From NCBI GenBank assembly GCA_022768695.1, contig JALEPO010000089.1, positions 1 through 40,580 of the forward strand: 40,580 nt of DNA, written 5' to 3'. Within the stretch, counting starts at the first letter, position 1. Every line of letters begins with the position of its first letter. The notes below the pieces were generated by a model. That model saw nothing but the letters and a program-made list of their open reading frames with translations, ran no database searches and was not told the DNA's origin. Positions 1-8,562 of this stretch are shown one piece after another. Source of the DNA: Clostridia bacterium. Lineage in GTDB: Bacteria; Bacillota; Clostridia; UBA1381. Made by a program: the position numbers and the translations under genes.

Positions 1-29
1 TGTATAGTTCAAAGGCATATAAATACAAG

Positions 30-54
30 AAATCCGCAAAAAATGCGGATTTCA
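30..54 (-). terminator. Perfect hairpin GAAATCCGCA-AAAAA-TGCGGATTTC immediately 3' of repeat copy 1; probable terminator of the carAB transcript
   Basis: 10-bp perfect stem; T-rich flank on the minus strand. Confidence 0.6.
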
Positions 55-60
55 ACGTTA

Positions 61-144
61 GTTTATTATGGGAATATTTACAGGCATAGATTTTATGCCA
101 TTTAATGCCTTTGAACGTTCTGCGCTAAAGGCAACAGCTCCTTT
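61..144 (-). repeat. 84-bp interspersed structured element, copy 1 (downstream of carB, same orientation as carB)
   Basis: Exact reverse complement of 27490..27573 over all 84 positions (read by eye). Contains GCCTTT...AAAGGC and GGCATA-AAATC-TATGCC hairpins. Confidence 0.93.
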
Positions 145-272
145 TAATAAATTTCTGTTTGTGCAGTAATTGCAAGGTTGTTTATTTTACAATATAGAAA
201 ATTGCCGATTAGGTAAGCAATTTTGGTTATTCAAAATTTACATCATTGCTACCGCGAGGATGATGTTAAATC

Positions 273-3200
273 TTATTTAATATCCGACAATGAGATAATA
301 TTCACGCTGTCAGCTGTATACTGCTTTTCCATAACGTCCACAAGAGCACCGACTGTATCAAGGCTTGTCATCAGTGACACAGAACATTCGATTGCGGTAC
401 GGCGGATTTTAAAACCGTCGGAATTAACATCATTGCCTTTTTTAGGGATGTCGATAATCAAATCTACAATTCCGCTTCTGATTACGTCAAGAACATTTGG
501 AATGCCCTCGGAAATTTTCTTTGCAACCTGAACAGGAATGTCATGCTCCTGTAGCATTTTTGCTGTTCCGGCGGTTGCTATAAACTTACAGCCCATTGCC
601 GCAAAGCGTTTTGCTATAGGAAGGAAGTTTTCCTTATCAAGGTCGCGGACTGTGACAAGAATAGTTGAGCCTGTCTTTGGAATAGTAGTTCCTGCGGCTG
701 TAAAGCCCTTGTACATTGCTTCAAGGAAGCTCTTTCCAACGCCCAGCACCTCGCCTGTTGAACGCATTTCCGGACCAAGACTTACTTCAACACGCGGAAG
801 CTTTTCGGTTGAAAATACCGGAACCTTAATTGCAACAGTATTTGTAACAGGTGCAATTCCTGTTGAATAGCCCATTTCCTTCAGTGTATGACCAAGCATA
901 ATTTTTGTCGCAATATCAATTACAGGCACATTTGTAACCTTTGTGATGTAGGGGACTGTACGGCTTGAACGCGGGTTTACCTCGATAATATACAGCTCAT
1001 TTTTAAATTCGATAAACTGAATATTAATCATACCGATAACCTTTAACTCGATTGCTATTCTGTAGGTTACATCCTTGATTTTTTCTATAATTTCGTCAGA
1101 AATATTCTGCGGAGGATAAATTGAAATTGAATCTCCGCTGTGAACGCCTGCGCGTTCAAGATGTTCCATAATACCCGGAATAAGCACATCGGTTCCGTCA
1201 CATATTGCGTCAACCTCAAGCTCGCGTCCGCCGAGATAGCGGTCGATAAGAACAGGATTTTTTGTATCCTTCATAAATGCGTCGGTAAGGTAGCGCACAA
1301 GATCAATTTCATTTCTTGTGATTTCCATACCCTGACCGCCCAAAACATATGACGGACGTACAAGAAGCGGATATTCAAGCTTGTTTGCTTCCTCAATACC
1401 TTCTTTGACGCTCCATACGGCTTTGCCCTTAGGACGCTTTATATCAAGCTTTTCAAGCATTTCATCAAACTTTTCTCTGTCCTCTGCTTCGTCAATATAT
1501 TTTGGCTGAGTTCCAAGAACAGGAACATTCATGTCTGCTAAGAAGTTTGCAAGCTTAATAGCCGTTTGACCGCCAAACTGTAATATTACGCCATCAGGCT
1601 TTTCAAGCTCTATAATATTGTAAACGTCTTCTTCGGTAAGCGGTTCAAAATACAGCTTGTCTGAGGTGTCAAAGTCAGTTGAAACTGTTTCGGGGTTATT
1701 GTTGATTATAATAGTTTCAACTCCGGCAGATTCAAGCGCAAGCACACTGTGGACAGAGCAATAGTCAAATTCGATACCCTGACCGATTCTGATAGGACCT
1801 GAACCGATAACTATAACCTTCTTTTTGTCGGAAGGGAAGGATTCTGTAACCTCATCGTAGGTTGAATAGTAGTAAGGTGAAACGGCTTCAAATTCACCCG
1901 CACAGGTATCAACCATTTTGTATACCGGTTTAATTCCCATTTCAATACGCTTTTTATAAATTTCATCAGCGTTGCAGTTTATCAGCTCTGAAATACCCTT
2001 GTCTGAAAATCCCATTTTCTTATATTTCCGCATTATTTCCGGAGTGATTTCAGAAAGTGTATATTTCTTTAATTCTTCCTCTGCATCAACTATATTTTTT
2101 ATCTTTTGCAGAAAGAATGGATCCATACCGGTTATTTCAGCAAGCTTATCCATGTTGTAATTTCTTCTTATAAGCTCTGCCAAATCGAAAAGTCTTTCGT
2201 CATCAGGGACAATAGCGCGCTGTTTAAGCTCTACCGTAGTACGCTTTTTAGATGATGCTCTTTCAAGCGTATACTGATTGATCTCAAGTGAACGCACACC
2301 CTTAAGCAGTGATGACTCCAGTGTGTTTCCGATAGCCATAATTTCGCCTGTTGCCATCATTTTTGTACCGAGATTTCTTTTAGCGCCGAAGAATTTATCA
2401 AAAGGCCACTTTGGAATTTTTGTTACTACATAGTCGATAGCCGGCTCAAAGCAGGCGTATGTTTTGCCTGTAACGGCATTTTTGATTTCATCAAGATTAT
2501 ATCCCAATGCGATTTTTGCCGCAATTTTTGCGATAGGATAGCCTGTGGCCTTTGACGCGAGTGCTGATGAACGGCTTACACGCGGATTAATTTCTATAAC
2601 AGCATAATTAAAGCTGTCAGGATCAAGTGCAAACTGTACATTACAGCCGCCTTTGATTTCAATAGAATTAATAATATCAATAGCCGCTTTTCTGAGCATC
2701 TGATATTCCTTGTCCGCAAGTGTAAGCGCGGGCGCTACAACTATTGAGTCACCTGTGTGAACGCCGACAGGGTCAATATTTTCCATTGAACAGATAGTTA
2801 TACAGTTTCCGGCACCGTCACGCATTACTTCAAATTCGATTTCCTTCCAGCCCTTGATGGACTTTTCAAGAAGAACCTGACCTACTCTTGAAAGGTGCAG
2901 TCCCTGCGAAAGAATTGTGACAAGCTGTTCTTCGTTTTCAGCTATACCGCCGCCTGTGCCGCCCAATGTGTAGGCGGGACGTACAATCACAGGATAGCCG
3001 ATTTTTTCGGCAAAAGCGATACCTGATTCAACATCCGTCACAATTTCCGATGGGGCGATAGGCTGATTTGTACGCTCCATAAGACGCTTGAAGCTGTCGC
3101 GGTCCTCACCCTCTTTGATTGAGGGGATGGAGGTGCCTATAACCTTCATATTATATTTGTCGAATATTCCCTTGTCATGAAGCTCGCAGGCAAGATTTAG

Positions 3201-3485
3201 ACCTGTTTGTCCGCCCATTCCGGCGATTACTGAGTCAGGGCGTTCCTGCTGTATGATTTTTTCGAGATATTCAGCTGTAAGCGGCTCAATGTAGGTATGA
3301 GTTGCCATACCGCGGTCGGTCATGATTGTAGCAGGATTTGAATTGACCAGTATAACGTCAATACCCTCATCCTTTATTGCCTGACATGCCTGTGTTCCGG
3401 AATAGTCAAATTCCGCTGCCTGACCTATAATAATAGGACCGGAACCAATAACTAAAACTTTTTTAATACTTTTATCTAAAGGCAT
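273..3485 (-). CDS. carB: Carbamoyl-phosphate synthase large subunit
   Basis: 1070 aa with duplicated ATP-grasp halves ([48 protein letters not shown]); adjacent to carA. Confidence 0.98.
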   Translation of the reverse strand: MPLDKSIKKVLVIGSGPIIIGQAAEFDYSGTQACQAIKDEGIDVILVNSNPATIMTDRGMATHTYIEPLTAEYLEKIIQQERPDSVIAGMGGQTGLNLACELHDKGIFDKYNMKVIGTSIPSIKEGEDRDSFKRLMERTNQPIAPSEIVTDVESGIAFAEKIGYPVIVRPAYTLGGTGGGIAENEEQLVTILSQGLHLSRVGQVLLEKSIKGWKEIEFEVMRDGAGNCITICSMENIDPVGVHTGDSIVVAPALTLADKEYQMLRKAAIDIINSIEIKGGCNVQFALDPDSFNYAVIEINPRVSRSSALASKATGYPIAKIAAKIALGYNLDEIKNAVTGKTYACFEPAIDYVVTKIPKWPFDKFFGAKRNLGTKMMATGEIMAIGNTLESSLLKGVRSLEINQYTLERASSKKRTTVELKQRAIVPDDERLFDLAELIRRNYNMDKLAEITGMDPFFLQKIKNIVDAEEELKKYTLSEITPEIMRKYKKMGFSDKGISELINCNADEIYKKRIEMGIKPVYKMVDTCAGEFEAVSPYYYSTYDEVTESFPSDKKKVIVIGSGPIRIGQGIEFDYCSVHSVLALESAGVETIIINNNPETVSTDFDTSDKLYFEPLTEEDVYNIIELEKPDGVILQFGGQTAIKLANFLADMNVPVLGTQPKYIDEAEDREKFDEMLEKLDIKRPKGKAVWSVKEGIEEANKLEYPLLVRPSYVLGGQGMEITRNEIDLVRYLTDAFMKDTKNPVLIDRYLGGRELEVDAICDGTDVLIPGIMEHLERAGVHSGDSISIYPPQNISDEIIEKIKDVTYRIAIELKVIGMINIQFIEFKNELYIIEVNPRSSRTVPYITKVTNVPVIDIATKIMLGHTLKEMGYSTGIAPVTNTVAIKVPVFSTEKLPRVEVSLGPEMRSTGEVLGVGKSFLEAMYKGFTAAGTTIPKTGSTILVTVRDLDKENFLPIAKRFAAMGCKFIATAGTAKMLQEHDIPVQVAKKISEGIPNVLDVIRSGIVDLIIDIPKKGNDVNSDGFKIRRTAIECSVSLMTSLDTVGALVDVMEKQYTADSVNIISLSDIK

Positions 3486-3486
3486 T

Positions 3487-4539
3487 TTATTTTACCTCCT
3501 TTAAAAATCTGTCAAACAGCCAGCCGGTGTCAAGAGGACCGGGTGCGGCTTCCGGGTGAAACTGAACGCTCTGAACTTGGAGCGATTTATGTCTGATACC
3601 TTCGCAGGTACCGTCATTTACGTTTATAAATATTTCTTCCACATCGTCAGGATAGTCGGAAACGATATAATTATGATTTTGGCTTGTAATATATACATTG
3701 CCGGTCGTTAAGTCCTTAACGGGATGATTGCCGCCGTGATGACCGAATTTAAGCTTTTTTGTTTTGCATCCAAGCGCAAGACCGATAATCTGATGTCCCA
3801 TGCATATTCCGCAGATTGGGAATTTTCCGATTAACGCTTTTACAGTATCGACAGTGCCGGGAGCGTCAAGCGGATCGCCGGGACCATTTGATATAAACAG
3901 CATATCCGGATTATTATCTTCAATCAGTGATGCCGGAATATTTGCCGGGAATACCGTCACTTCGCAGCCTCGTTTCTGCAAGTCGCGCAGGATACCGTCC
4001 TTTGCGCCCATATCTATAAATGCAACGCGCGGTTTTCCGCCCTTATTTAATGTATATATCTGATCTGTGGTTGTATCCATAATGACATGAGAATTATCCA
4101 GAGTGCTCATAAGGAGCTTAACATCTGCGTCTGACGGCTCGCCCTGCATAATAACGCCTGTCATAACACCGTGGTCGCGGATAATACGCGTAATGGCACG
4201 CGTATCGACTCCTTCAAGTCCGACAACACCCTGATCCCTAAGGAAATCATCAAGATTCATTTCATTTCTGAAATTTGACGGATGATTGCACTTTTCTCTG
4301 ACAATGAATGCTTTAAGATTAGTGTGTTTTGCCTCCATATCCTCAAGATTAATGCCGTAATTACCGATAAGAGGGAATGTCATTGTAACAATCTGACCTG
4401 CGAATGATGGGTCTGTGAGCGTTTCCTGATAGCCCGTCATACCTGTAGTAAAAACAACCTCACCGACAATATTTTTTATGTCGCCGAAAAGCGTTCCGGT
4501 AAAACGTGTGCCGTTTTCCAGAATTAATTGTCCTTTCAT
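3487..4539 (-). CDS. carA: Carbamoyl-phosphate synthase small (glutaminase) subunit
   Basis: Class I GATase motif [14 protein letters not shown] and [10 protein letters not shown]. Start placed at the second in-frame ATG (MKGQLIL), which is better spaced from AAAGGAG than the upstream ATG. Confidence 0.97.
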   Translation of the reverse strand: MKGQLILENGTRFTGTLFGDIKNIVGEVVFTTGMTGYQETLTDPSFAGQIVTMTFPLIGNYGINLEDMEAKHTNLKAFIVREKCNHPSNFRNEMNLDDFLRDQGVVGLEGVDTRAITRIIRDHGVMTGVIMQGEPSDADVKLLMSTLDNSHVIMDTTTDQIYTLNKGGKPRVAFIDMGAKDGILRDLQKRGCEVTVFPANIPASLIEDNNPDMLFISNGPGDPLDAPGTVDTVKALIGKFPICGICMGHQIIGLALGCKTKKLKFGHHGGNHPVKDLTTGNVYITSQNHNYIVSDYPDDVEEIFINVNDGTCEGIRHKSLQVQSVQFHPEAAPGPLDTGWLFDRFLKEVK

Positions 4540-4591
4540 ATTAATCATGCTCCTTTCGCTGTGCTGTTTTTTTGGTATAGTGCAAAAAAAA

Positions 4592-4624
4592 AGACAAATG
4601 ACAGATAAAATCTAATCATTGTCT
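4592..4624 (-). terminator. Attenuator-type intrinsic terminator in the carA leader
   Basis: Minus strand AGACAA-TGA-tt-AGAT-ttt-ATCT-g-TCA-t-TTGTCT followed by a run of T; the 5' arm overlaps the uORF stop codon. Confidence 0.75.
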
Positions 4625-4712
4625 ATTGCTTTAAAAATAAAAAAGAAAATAAAGGGCTCATATACGATTCTATTGGCGTTTGTATTTGTTTGTCAAGTAC
4701 AAAATCCGACAT
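4623..4712 (-). CDS. Short leader ORF (29 aa: MSDFVLDKQIQTPIESYMSPLFSFLFLKQ*) upstream of carA
   Basis: ATG 8 nt after GGGAGG, about 25 nt downstream of a consensus promoter; the stop codon abuts the terminator hairpin. Below the length cutoff of the ORF track. Confidence 0.7.
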   Translation of the reverse strand: MSDFVLDKQIQTPIESYMSPLFSFLFLKQ

Positions 4713-4743
4713 TTTCGTAACCTCCCTTTATCATGCTTGCAAC

Positions 4744-4773
4744 ATTATAACACAAAAAAGCTTATCTTGTCAA
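4744..4773 (-). promoter_or_regulatory. Sigma-A-type promoter for the carA leader (TTGACA-18-TATAAT)
   Basis: Minus strand TTGACA agataagcttttttgtgt TATAAT. Confidence 0.85.
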
Positions 4774-4894
4774 TATCTTGTTTTAAAAAATTATACCGTG
4801 TTCATATTTTATTCATCTTTTGTTCATTTTTTCTTAAAATGGGCAAAATGAAAACTGTTGTTTTGTTAGTGTTGGCTAAAATTAAATTTGGGTA

Positions 4895-4923
4895 TTGACA
4901 TTATAGCCTGAGGAGAGTATAAT
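4895..4923 (+). promoter_or_regulatory. Sigma-A-type promoter for glnB-amt (TTGACA-17-TATAAT)
   Basis: Exact consensus -35 and -10 hexamers with 17-bp spacing. Confidence 0.9.
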
Positions 4924-4954
4924 AAGGGCATAGTTAAAGTTGTTAAGCACAAAG

Positions 4955-4997
4955 GTGTGTTTGCATGGAGATAAGTCCATGTAGATGCACTTTTTTT
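4955..4997 (+). terminator. Leader terminator unit 1 upstream of glnB
   Basis: 15-bp stem GTGTGTTTGCATGGA / TCCATGTAGATGCAC (with G-U pairs), loop GATAAG, then T7. Confidence 0.85.
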
Positions 4998-5034
4998 GCT
5001 TAACAAATACTTATAAATTAAAATTAAGCACAAT

Positions 5035-5084
5035 GGCGTGTTTGGCAGATTAGATTATAGTTTGCCGGACACGCCTTTTTGTTT
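5035..5084 (+). terminator. Leader terminator unit 2 upstream of glnB
   Basis: 13-bp stem GGCGTGTTTGGCA / TGCCGGACACGCC, then TTTTTGTTT; ends about 22 bp before the glnB ATG. Confidence 0.85.
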
Positions 5085-5106
5085 AAGAGAAAGGGGAGTT
5101 TTAGTC

Positions 5107-5457
5107 ATGGCAGAAATGACAAAAATCGAAATTATCACCAGACAGAGCAAGCTTGAGGAGTTAAAGACTGCTCTTAATGCAATCGGCATCAATGGTATGA
5201 CTGTAACCAATGTATTAGGTTATGGCGTGCAGAAAGGACAGAAGCATCAGTACAGAGGTGTTGAATATAATGTTGATTTGTTGCCGAAGGTAAAGATTGA
5301 AATGGTTGTATGCACAGTACCGGTGGAAGATGTTGTAGATACAGCTGTTTCAGTTTTAAGAACAGGCGAAATTGGCGACGGAAAGATTTTTGTTTCTCCG
5401 GTTTCAAGAGTAATTAAGGTTAGAACCGGTGAAGAGGACAGAGAAGCTTTGTTATAA
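5107..5457 (+). CDS. glnB: Nitrogen regulatory protein P-II
   Basis: PII family sequence MTKIEIITRQSKLEELKTAL...YGVQKGQKHQYRGVEYNVDLLPKVKIE; start after GGGGAG SD; followed by amt. Confidence 0.95.
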   Translation: MAEMTKIEIITRQSKLEELKTALNAIGINGMTVTNVLGYGVQKGQKHQYRGVEYNVDLLPKVKIEMVVCTVPVEDVVDTAVSVLRTGEIGDGKIFVSPVSRVIKVRTGEEDREALL

Positions 5458-5487
5458 AAAGCGTTAAAATTGGGAGGATGATTGATT

Positions 5488-6774
5488 ATGAGTACAGAAT
5501 TATTAACGGCAGCAGTGGACTGTTTCTGGCTATTCTTTGGCGGTGTGCTGGTGTTCTTTATGCAGACAGGTTTCACAATGGTTGAGGCAGGCTTTACAAG
5601 AAGCAAAAACACAGGTAACATTATTATGAAGAACATAGTTGACTTTATGTTCGGTTCAATTATTTACTGGCTAATCGGCTATGGACTAATGTACGGCGAA
5701 GGTAACGGTTTTATAGGAATTCCGTTTGGAGATATGTTCATGAACGGTCTTGCCGGAGCTGAAAATGTTGATTACACAGCGTTATTCTTCCAGACGGTAT
5801 TCTGTGCCACATCAGCGACTATCGTATCGGGCGCTGTAGCTGGAAGAACGGATTTTAAAGCATATTGTATTTATTCGGCAGCAATTTCATTGTTTATTTA
5901 TCCAATCGCAGGTCACTGGGTTTGGGGCGGCGGATGGCTTTCAGAGCTTGGCTTCCATGATTTTGCCGGTTCAGCTATCGTACATATGCTTGGCGGTACA
6001 ATGTCATTTGTTGGCGCAGCTATCCTTGGTCCGAGAATCGGCAAGTATACCAAAGACGGCAAGGTAAATGTTATACCGGGTCATAACATTCTTATCGGCG
6101 CGTTGGGCGTACTTATCCTGTGGGTAGGCTGGTTCGGATTTAACCCTGCTTCAACAGGCGGGCTTTCAGAAGGCGGTGTAGAAGTTGCCGCAAAGGTATT
6201 TATCACAACAAACCTTGCTGCTTGTGCAGCTGCAATTACATCAATGTTCTTTACATGGTTCCGTTACGGTAAGCCTGATGTTTCGATGACATTGAACGGT
6301 GTGCTTGGCGGTCTTGTTGCTGTAACAGCTCCTTGCGATGTTGTTTCACCATTTGCATCTGTTATTATCGGTGTTGTAGGCGGTATCTTGATGTGTCTTG
6401 CAATTCCGTTTATTGATACAAAGCTTAAGATTGACGACCCTGTAGGCGCTATCAGCGTGCATGGTGTATGCGGTCTTTGGGGTACGATTGCTGTAGGCTT
6501 GTTCGCAAGCGATCCTGCATTGTTAGGCGATAGCTTCCTGCCGGGATTGTTCTACGGTGGCGGCTTAAAGGCTTTGGGAGTTCAGACACTGGGTGCGGTA
6601 TCACTTATTGTATGGGCAGCTGTAGTAGGTGGATTGATGTTCTTAATTCTTAAGAAGGCAGGTATTCTTCGTGCTAAGCCTGAGGATGAAATCAAGGGTC
6701 TTGATTCAACAGAGCATGGTCTTGCATCAGCATATCCTGACTTTGTAAAGTCATATAACGAAAATATCGGTTAA
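5488..6774 (+). CDS. amt: Ammonium transporter (Amt/MEP/Rh family)
   Basis: GFTMVEAGFTRSKNTGNIIMKN, AGHWVWGGGWL, DDPVGAISVHGVCGLWGTIAVG; 11-TM-type hydrophobic protein. Confidence 0.96.
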   Translation: MSTELLTAAVDCFWLFFGGVLVFFMQTGFTMVEAGFTRSKNTGNIIMKNIVDFMFGSIIYWLIGYGLMYGEGNGFIGIPFGDMFMNGLAGAENVDYTALFFQTVFCATSATIVSGAVAGRTDFKAYCIYSAAISLFIYPIAGHWVWGGGWLSELGFHDFAGSAIVHMLGGTMSFVGAAILGPRIGKYTKDGKVNVIPGHNILIGALGVLILWVGWFGFNPASTGGLSEGGVEVAAKVFITTNLAACAAAITSMFFTWFRYGKPDVSMTLNGVLGGLVAVTAPCDVVSPFASVIIGVVGGILMCLAIPFIDTKLKIDDPVGAISVHGVCGLWGTIAVGLFASDPALLGDSFLPGLFYGGGLKALGVQTLGAVSLIVWAAVVGGLMFLILKKAGILRAKPEDEIKGLDSTEHGLASAYPDFVKSYNENIG

Positions 6775-6808
6775 TCTCTTTTTTCAAAAGATTAATATAT
6801 AACCCCTC

Positions 6809-6840
6809 GGAGAGTTGCGTTGCAACTCTCCTCCTTTTTA
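6809..6840 (+). terminator. Intrinsic terminator after amt
   Basis: GGAGAGTTGC-GTT-GCAACTCTCC followed by TCCTTTTTA. Confidence 0.85.
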
Positions 6841-6886
6841 TTTCTGCATTTATAAATTGTTGTTTAGCTTAATTAAGCCTCCCCTT

Positions 6887-7214
6887 GACACTTTTGCCTT
6901 TGGCAAAAGCCGCTTTGTGGGTTTCAAGGCTCCCCTAATAGGGGAGCTGTCACGAAGTGACTGAGGGGTTTTAATATTAAAATTTCCGCCATAAACCCCT
7001 CCGTCGCCTAACGGCGACACCTCCCCTATTAGGGGAGGCTTTTAATAACCTCTCCTTGAGGAGAGGTGCCCGAAGGGCGGAGAGGTGTTTGCAAACTGAC
7101 GACCTGAGCGTCAGTTTGCTTAAAATTAAAAAAGTTTCTATGGGAACTTTTTTAATTACTCTATTTTGAGATTGTCCGAAACGCAGTTTCGGGCGGCGTG
7201 CGGACGCGCACGCC
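6887..7214. repeat. Mosaic of clustered palindromic intergenic repeats
   Basis: Consecutive hairpins including CTTTTGCC..GGCAAAAG, GCTCCCC..GGGGAGC, GTCAC-GAA-GTGAC, GTCGCC-TAAC-GGCGAC, CCTCCCC..GGGGAGG, CCTCTCC-TTGA-GGAGAGG, GCAAACTGACG..CGTCAGTTTGC, GGCGTGC..GCACGCC. Confidence 0.8.
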
Positions 7215-7247
7215 TTTAAACAATAATTTATAACAGAAAGGCAATTT

Positions 7248-8402
7248 ATGAAAACATTAATCAAAAATGCAGAAATACTTACAATGACCGGCAAAAATTA
7301 TAATGACGGCTGTATCCTTTTTGACGAAAAAATCATATATATAGGCGAAAACAAACCCTTTGAGGCAGACAAGGTCATTGACGCAAAAGGCAACATTGTA
7401 ATGCCGGGTTTAATTGACGCTCATTGTCATGTAGGTATGTTTGAGGATTCACTCGGTTTTGAAGGTGACGACGGCAACGAGGACAGCGATCCCGTAACTC
7501 CTCATCTCCGAGCGATAGACGCAATAAATCCATTCGACCGCGGCTTTGAAGAAGCGCGCGGCGCAGGTGTTACCACTGTAGTAACAGGTCCCGGCAGCGC
7601 AAATCCTGTAGGAGGACAATTTGCGGCGGTTAAAACATACGGCATATGCGTTGACGATATGATTTTAAAAGCGCCGGCAGCAATGAAATTTGCCTTAGGA
7701 GAAAATCCAAAGGCTGTATATAACGAAAAAAATCAGACGCCTGTTACGCGTATGGGAACCATGGCGCTTATCCGTGAGCTGCTGATTAAAGCACAGAACT
7801 ACAAAGAACAGCTTGACAGATACTACGAGGACGAAGATGATAACGAAAAACCCGAATTTGATATAAAGCTTGACGCAATGCTCCCTGTTCTCAGCCGTGA
7901 AATTCCGGTTAAAATTCATGCGCACCGCGCGGATGACATTTGCAGCGCAATACGGTTAGGCAAGGAGTTTAATATTGACGTTACTATTGAGCATTGCTCA
8001 GACGGCGACCGCATAGCGGATATTCTTGAACAGGAAAAGCTTCCAATAATGTTGGGTCCTACGCTTTCGGACAGAAGCAAGCCGGAGCTTAAAAATCTGA
8101 CATTTGATACATACAGAAATCTCTCGGAAAGAGGAATAGATGTTGCCATAATAACAGACCATCCGGAAATAACAATAGGTAATCTGCCATTATGCGCGGT
8201 AATGGCGGTAAAAAACGGCATGAACGAAGAAAAAGCTCTTGAAGCGCTCACTGTTACAGCTGCAAAAAACTGTAGAATTTCCGACCGTGTAGGAACGCTT
8301 GAAATCGGCAAGGATGCCGACTTATGCATATGGACAAAAAAACCTACCGATTTCAATGCCGAATGTATAAATGTGTTTATTGATGGTAAGCAGGCAAAAT
8401 AA
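7248..8402 (+). CDS. Amidohydrolase (imidazolonepropionase-like metal-dependent hydrolase)
   Basis: VMPGLIDAHCHVGMFED, VKIHAHRADDI, VTIEHCSDG, ITDHPE metal-ligand motifs. Confidence 0.88.
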   Translation: MKTLIKNAEILTMTGKNYNDGCILFDEKIIYIGENKPFEADKVIDAKGNIVMPGLIDAHCHVGMFEDSLGFEGDDGNEDSDPVTPHLRAIDAINPFDRGFEEARGAGVTTVVTGPGSANPVGGQFAAVKTYGICVDDMILKAPAAMKFALGENPKAVYNEKNQTPVTRMGTMALIRELLIKAQNYKEQLDRYYEDEDDNEKPEFDIKLDAMLPVLSREIPVKIHAHRADDICSAIRLGKEFNIDVTIEHCSDGDRIADILEQEKLPIMLGPTLSDRSKPELKNLTFDTYRNLSERGIDVAIITDHPEITIGNLPLCAVMAVKNGMNEEKALEALTVTAAKNCRISDRVGTLEIGKDADLCIWTKKPTDFNAECINVFIDGKQAK

Positions 8403-8533
8403 AAAGGTCCCTATCGGGACTGTCGTTCTGCTTAGCTCCACTCCGATAAGCGGACTTTCAATAGTATCGAAAGGTACTATTTCCTGATAAATAAGAAAAC
8501 TTCTATTTTTACTGATGTGAGTTCAAACCAAAG

Positions 8534-8562
8534 GAGCCGCCGCATTTTGCGGCAGCTCTTTA
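8534..8562. terminator. Convergent terminator hairpin between the amidohydrolase gene and trmB
   Basis: GAGCCGCCGCA-TTT-TGCGGCAGCTC then TTTATTATT. Confidence 0.7.

Noticed and set aside
4955-5084. Canonical ANTAR tandem hexaloop site
   Set aside because: Only one of two hairpins has a hexaloop and it lacks the expected A1/G4 pattern; kept as an unclassified tandem attenuator.
5189-5636. Minus-strand ORFs (72 and 129 aa) across glnB/amt
   Set aside because: Antisense shadow ORFs of well-identified genes.
6887-7214. CRISPR-like array
   Set aside because: Palindromes differ in sequence, spacing is irregular, and there is no uniform repeat-spacer periodicity or nearby cas gene.
6977-7294. 105-aa minus-strand ORF across the amt-amidohydrolase intergenic region
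   Set aside because: Runs through the palindromic repeat mosaic and into the start of the amidohydrolase gene; low-complexity translation (RRRRG etc.), not protein-like.
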